Shown here piece after piece: positions 5,907-9,123 of a stretch of 9,123 bases of DNA. The DNA comes from Pseudomonadota bacterium (lineage in GTDB: Bacteria; Pseudomonadota; Gammaproteobacteria; Burkholderiales; Ferrovaceae), in assembly GCA_021804705.1 (NCBI GenBank), contig JAJZHC010000044.1, forward strand, positions 1-9,123, in the 5' to 3' direction. Position numbers and translations under genes: made by a program. Numbering within the stretch: the stretch's first letter is position 1; each line of letters opens with the position of its first letter. The notes beneath the pieces were generated by a model, which saw only the letters and a program-made list of their open reading frames with translations, did no database searches and was not told the origin of the DNA.

Positions 5907-6695
5907 TCAGGGTGCATTGCCCTCGGGAGGACGCACGCCAGGAATGAGATGCACCACTTTGTTATCGGGATATTCCGTACGCCGCACTGCGGTGCGCACC
6001 GCTCGGGCAAGCACCTTGTCCGCTGCGACACGGTTCCAGCGCGGCGTGATGAGGCGCACACCCTGCACGCGCTTGATCGCTTCCAGCATGTAAACCCCAC
6101 CACCCACGCCCCACCAGCGGTCCCCCGCAGGCTCAAGGAAACGAAACCGATGAAGCCAGGACTCGCTTGCAATGGGTGGTGCATAGGCCCAGAAACGCCC
6201 GCCGCTCACTTCAAAACCCAAAAGTGCCAACCAGTCCTTGAGGCGGGGCAAGGAAATGAAGTGCCCGCACCAAGGGTATGAGCCAGAACGCTTGCCAAAC
6301 GAAAAAAACTGGCGCATGCCCCAAAGGCTATGAGGGTTGAAACCCGTAATGATCAGCCGCCCCTCGGGCATCATGACCCGGTCCAACTCGCGCAAAATGG
6401 CGTGCGGATTGTCGGAAAACTCCAACGCATGGGGCAATACGGCGAGGTCGATGCTTTGCGTGGCAACAGGCAGGGCTTCGGGTTTGGCCCGCAGGCGGGT
6501 GGCCCCATCACGACTCACGGTAATCTTGTTGGGAATGCGGTTGGCACGCAGCGCTTCCAGCTCCGGCAAAAAAACCTGAAGCGCATTGAAACCAAACACG
6601 TTGGAAACGGCCTCATCCAGGATAGTCTGCTCCCGTTGAAGCACATAAGCCCCCAGGGGTGTTTGAAGCCAGTCGTGCAAGGTTGCGTCAGCCAT
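5907..6695 (-). CDS. Class I SAM-dependent methyltransferase-like protein (YafS-type locus)
   Basis: This 262-residue protein resembles the methyltransferase-domain proteins encoded between gloB and rnhA in many proteobacteria (yafS in E. coli); substrate unknown. The clearest class I signature is the later half of the fold: ALPVATQSIDLAVLPHALEF (74-93), then ILRELDRVMMPEGRLIITGF (100-119) and NPHSLWGMR (120-128). The glycine-rich SAM loop (motif I) expected near residues 30-60 is not recognisable: that region reads VFGFNALQVFLPELEAL, so SAM binding may be altered or lost. The C-terminal third (GDRWWGVGGGVYMLEAIKRV) matches the subfamily in style. The ATG at 6695 is chosen; a TTG at 6713 would add six residues. 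No clear ribosome binding site is present, but TACAAT lies 6 bases upstream of the ATG. It diverges from gloB. Confidence 0.85.
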   Translation of the reverse strand: MADATLHDWLQTPLGAYVLQREQTILDEAVSNVFGFNALQVFLPELEALRANRIPNKITVSRDGATRLRAKPEALPVATQSIDLAVLPHALEFSDNPHAILRELDRVMMPEGRLIITGFNPHSLWGMRQFFSFGKRSGSYPWCGHFISLPRLKDWLALLGFEVSGGRFWAYAPPIASESWLHRFRFLEPAGDRWWGVGGGVYMLEAIKRVQGVRLITPRWNRVAADKVLARAVRTAVRRTEYPDNKVVHLIPGVRPPEGNAP

Positions 6696-6735
6696 GCCAG
6701 AATTGTAGACCAAACCGCAACGTTAAGAGCAATCC
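6696..6735. promoter_or_regulatory. Divergent methyltransferase/gloB intergenic region
   Basis: This 40-bp gap must serve two divergent transcripts. On the minus strand a good -10 box, TACAAT (6707-6702), has a TTGCTC (6732-6727) at a long 19-base spacing and would start RNA at or very near the methyltransferase ATG, suggesting a near-leaderless message. On the plus strand AAGAG (6725-6729) lies six bases before the gloB ATG as a ribosome binding site. A plus-strand promoter is not obvious; TTGCGT with TAGACC at 17-base spacing, inside the methyltransferase start, is only a weak match. Confidence 0.4.
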
Positions 6736-7509
6736 ATGCCAAACACAATCCAGGTCAGCGGCATTCCCGCCTTCAAGGACAACTACATCTGGGTCATTCA
6801 TGATGACCGCCACGCCGTCGTAGTGGATCCGGGCGATGCCACTCCGGTGCTGCGCTTCCTGCAGGATCAGGGGCTGACTCTGGCTGCCGTCCTGGTCACT
6901 CACCATCATGCCGACCACGTGGATGGCCTGTCCCGACTGCTGGCCAAGACCGCCGTCCCGGTCTTTGGCCCGTGCAACGAGGACATTGACGAGGTCACTG
7001 ATCCCGTGGGAGAACCTGACCACATCACCCTTCCCCATCTCGATGTGTCGATGGGGGTGATTGACGTTCCGGGACATACGGCAGGTCATATCGCCTATTA
7101 TGGGGAAGGCAGGCTGTTTTGCGGCGATACCCTGTTTGCCTGCGGTTGCGGTCGTATTTTTGAAGGCACGCCGGCACAAATGTTCAATTCATTGGACAAG
7201 CTTGCCGCACTTCCGGAGAATACCTCGGTTTACTGTGCCCACGAGTACACCTTGTCCAATATTGCATTTGCCCAGGCCGTAGAGCCGGACAACCTCCAGC
7301 TGCATGAACGAGCCATTGCTGCGGCAGAAACCCGGCGCCAGGGAAAGCCCACGGTGCCCAGCACGCTGCAAATGGAAATGGCTACCAACCCCTTCCTGCG
7401 CAGCAGGATCCCTGCCATCGCCCAAGCCGTTGAATCCCATACCGGAACGCACCCCGCGGACACCATTGCCGTGTTTGCAGCCCTGCGGCAATGGAAAAAC
7501 ACGTTCTGA
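6736..7509 (+). CDS. gloB: Hydroxyacylglutathione hydrolase (glyoxalase II)
   Basis: GloB hydrolyses S-lactoylglutathione to lactate and glutathione, the second step of methylglyoxal detoxification; its presence implies a glutathione-using cell. The product is 257 aa, normal for the family. It has the binuclear metallo-beta-lactamase site: THHHADHVDG (55-64; ligands His56, His58, Asp60, His61), His114 in VPGHTAGHIAYY, the bridging Asp131 in GDTLFACGCGR, and His169 in CAHEYTLSN. The C-terminal substrate-binding helices are present (EMATNPFLRSR, near 214-224). Start support is AAGAG at 6725-6729, six bases upstream. Its last 19 bases overlap mltD, an arrangement also seen as a gloB-mltD pairing in other proteobacteria. 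Confidence 0.98.
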   Translation: MPNTIQVSGIPAFKDNYIWVIHDDRHAVVVDPGDATPVLRFLQDQGLTLAAVLVTHHHADHVDGLSRLLAKTAVPVFGPCNEDIDEVTDPVGEPDHITLPHLDVSMGVIDVPGHTAGHIAYYGEGRLFCGDTLFACGCGRIFEGTPAQMFNSLDKLAALPENTSVYCAHEYTLSNIAFAQAVEPDNLQLHERAIAAAETRRQGKPTVPSTLQMEMATNPFLRSRIPAIAQAVESHTGTHPADTIAVFAALRQWKNTF

Positions 7510-8888
7510 CCCTTCTCTTGAAATCGCTGCGACTGCTCACAACCGGGTTGCTGATGGTAGTGCCACTGCTCTGTTCTGCAGAGATGGTACCCACGACAAA
7601 GTCAGCCATTACCGAGGCCGATACCGCAGAGTCCACTCCGGCCGTTCCTGCGGGCGAGGCCGTTCAAAGCGCCTTGCCTGGCCAGCCTTTGGTTGAGCGT
7701 GCCACGCCCATGGTGCCCTTCGATTTATGGGATCGCATTCGTGACGGCTTTGCCATGGACCCACTGCCCGACGACCGATTGGTGTTCAAGCAGGTGGCCT
7801 GGTTTGCGGCGCGTCCCGACTATGTGGAACGCACCGTGGAACGCAGCCGCCGCTACCTCTACTTCATCGTGGAAGAAGTGCAGCGACGTGGCATGCCCAT
7901 GGAAATTGCCCTATTGCCCATCGTGGAAAGTGCGTTCAATCCCCATGCCCTGTCCCGCAGCCAAGCTTCTGGCATGTGGCAATTCATCCCTTCCACTGGC
8001 CGCATCTTTGGCCTGCAGCAGGACTGGTGGTACGACGGGCGCAAGGATGTGGTGGCCGCTACCTACAGCGCACTGGATTACCTGCAAAAACTCTATGACG
8101 AATTCGGGTCCTGGGAGCTTGCCCTGGCTGGGTACAATTGCGGCGAAGGAAAAATTCGACGGGAAATAGCCTATAACCGTGCGCATAATCGCCCCACCGA
8201 CTACCAGAGCCTCAATCTGCCGGATGAAACCCGCAACTACGTACCCAAATTGCTGGCAGCCAAGGCCATTGTCCTGGAACCCGAACACTATGGCCTGGTG
8301 TTGGCATCCATTCCCGATGAACCCTATTTTGCTGCAGTGACCACGCGCAAAAAGATCGATACCAAGATTGCTGCCCAATTCGCTGAAATGAGCCCGGAAG
8401 AATTCCTGATGCTCAATCCCGGCTTCAATCGTCCCGTCATCAGCCTGGATTTCAATCGGGAAAAAACAATTCTGGTTCCTGCGGGCGTCGCCGACCGGTT
8501 CGTGGCACGGCTGGAAGACCCCAACGTCAAGCTCCTGTCCTGGAAAACCCACCATCTTCGTCGTGGTGAAGCGCTAGACAAGGTGGCCAGCCAATACGGG
8601 CTGAGCAGTGAAGAACTCAAACGCATCAACGGCATCGCCAGCAACAAAAAGGTGGCCGGCGGCGGCACCATTCTGGTACCTGACAAATCCGACAGCCCCA
8701 GCGAATCGCTGGAGCTGGATGGTAAACCCGAGTCCGATTTTTCTCCCCCGCCAACCTCCGCGCGTTCCAGGCACTCCAGGAAACCCGGTCACAAGGCTAG
8801 GTCTGGCAGCAAAACCAAGGCAACAGCCCCGGCCCATGCGACAAAAAAACCTGCCGGCAAAAAGCCGCCCCATCCCCAACAGAAGTAA
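7491..8888 (+). CDS. mltD: Membrane-bound lytic murein transglycosylase D (SLT plus LysM)
   Basis: MltD cleaves peptidoglycan strands in the periplasm, leaving anhydro-muramyl ends. The 465-residue product has a secretion signal (positive MEKHVLTLLLKSLR, then a hydrophobic stretch to about 27). The segment PLLC before Cys28 is not a good lipobox; cleavage after CSA (28-30) is equally plausible, so lipoprotein status is uncertain. The SLT domain spans about 120-260 with VESAFNP (catalytic Glu146), SGMWQFIPSTGR and LALAGYNCGEG. A degenerate LysM-like unit may lie at about 285-332, and a clear LysM at about 353-397 (THHLRRGEALDKVASQYGLS to ILVP). Then come an acidic linker (398-420) and a Lys/Arg/Pro-rich tail (421-465) without a single Asp or Glu. 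The start overlaps gloB by 19 bp; starting later would remove the signal peptide. Confidence 0.95.
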   Translation: MEKHVLTLLLKSLRLLTTGLLMVVPLLCSAEMVPTTKSAITEADTAESTPAVPAGEAVQSALPGQPLVERATPMVPFDLWDRIRDGFAMDPLPDDRLVFKQVAWFAARPDYVERTVERSRRYLYFIVEEVQRRGMPMEIALLPIVESAFNPHALSRSQASGMWQFIPSTGRIFGLQQDWWYDGRKDVVAATYSALDYLQKLYDEFGSWELALAGYNCGEGKIRREIAYNRAHNRPTDYQSLNLPDETRNYVPKLLAAKAIVLEPEHYGLVLASIPDEPYFAAVTTRKKIDTKIAAQFAEMSPEEFLMLNPGFNRPVISLDFNREKTILVPAGVADRFVARLEDPNVKLLSWKTHHLRRGEALDKVASQYGLSSEELKRINGIASNKKVAGGGTILVPDKSDSPSESLELDGKPESDFSPPPTSARSRHSRKPGHKARSGSKTKATAPAHATKKPAGKKPPHPQQK

Positions 8889-9122
8889 TCAGACCCCTTT
8901 TGGGACGGCCGTGAGCAACCGGCGGGTGTAGGGATGTTGTGGATGCGCGTAAACTTCGTCCGCATCACCAGATTCCACCACTACCCCGTCATGCATGACC
9001 AGTACTTGGTCCGACATATAGTGGACCACGGCAAGGTCGTGGGAAATGAACAGATAGCTCATCTGGAATTCATCCTGCAAATCCTGCAACAGATTCAGCA
9101 CCTGGGCTTGTACAGACACATC
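8889..9122 (-). CDS. Peptide/nickel-type ABC transporter ATP-binding protein, C-terminal part
   Basis: The frame is open to the window edge and the first visible residues read DVSVQAQVLNLLQDLQ, matching the segment just after Walker B and the D-loop in Opp/Dpp-type ATPases, so the GTG at 9119 is internal and the gene continues beyond the window. About 77 residues are visible. Family marks are the switch histidine in YLFISHDLAVV, VLVMHDGVVVESG, and the HPQHPYTRRLLTAVP ending that is typical of oligopeptide, dipeptide and YejF-like transporters. The protein would power import of a peptide-like solute from the inner face of the membrane. Walker A, the signature motif and Walker B lie outside the window, so the subfamily cannot be fixed. 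Its stop abuts the mltD stop with no gap. Confidence 0.9.
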   Translation of the reverse strand, partial: DVSVQAQVLNLLQDLQDEFQMSYLFISHDLAVVHYMSDQVLVMHDGVVVESGDADEVYAHPQHPYTRRLLTAVPKGV

Positions 9123-9123
9123 A

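Noticed and set aside
7033..7056. CCCCATC / GATGGGG inverted repeat in gloB
   Set aside because: Seven-base arms with a ten-base loop inside conserved coding sequence; no U-run and no reason to think it is more than chance.
1..9123. CRISPR arrays, tRNA/rRNA genes, insertion sequences, attachment sites, toxin-antitoxin or defence modules
   Set aside because: No repeated spacer units, clover-leaf sequences, transposase motifs or small unknown gene pairs are visible; essentially all DNA is taken up by recognised housekeeping genes.

Overview
The window looks like ordinary chromosomal housekeeping DNA from a GC-rich proteobacterium, most likely a betaproteobacterium. This is inferred from the gene set: quinone-type PyrD, Bpt leucyltransferase, DUF1841, and the block dnaQ-rnhA-methyltransferase/gloB-mltD, which resembles the E. 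coli dnaQ/rnhA/yafS/gloB/mltD neighbourhood. There are no tRNA or rRNA genes, CRISPR arrays, insertion sequences, phage genes or defence genes. Almost every base is coding.

Region 1 (1-4712, plus strand) is a tightly packed run of seven genes: mobA (5' end outside the window), moeA, bpt, pyrD, a small RnfB-type two-cluster ferredoxin, nth and a DUF1841 gene. Every junction overlaps by 1-8 bp or leaves a 4-bp gap, so the genes are probably co-transcribed and translationally coupled. Their jobs differ: molybdenum cofactor maturation, N-end-rule tagging, pyrimidine synthesis, electron transfer and base excision repair.

Region 2 (4702-6695, minus strand) reads methyltransferase, then rnhA, then dnaQ. 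It meets region 1 tail to tail with an 11-bp coding overlap. rnhA and dnaQ overlap by 4 bp. A very AT-rich 48-bp gap precedes the preferred rnhA start.

Region 3 (6736-8888, plus strand) is gloB followed by mltD, which overlap by 19 bp. It diverges from the methyltransferase across a 40-bp gap that holds the best promoter-like sequence. The window ends with the 3' part of a peptide-type ABC transporter ATPase on the minus strand, whose stop codon abuts the mltD stop with no spacing.

I see no convincing undescribed multi-gene system. The points most worth a second look are small: a perfect 12-bp-arm hairpin inside the start of moeA; a free-standing RnfB ferredoxin domain still linked to nth; a methyltransferase without a recognisable glycine-rich SAM loop; possible near-leaderless starts for the methyltransferase and rnhA; a hairpin against the dnaQ start codon; and a charge-segregated C-terminal tail on MltD.
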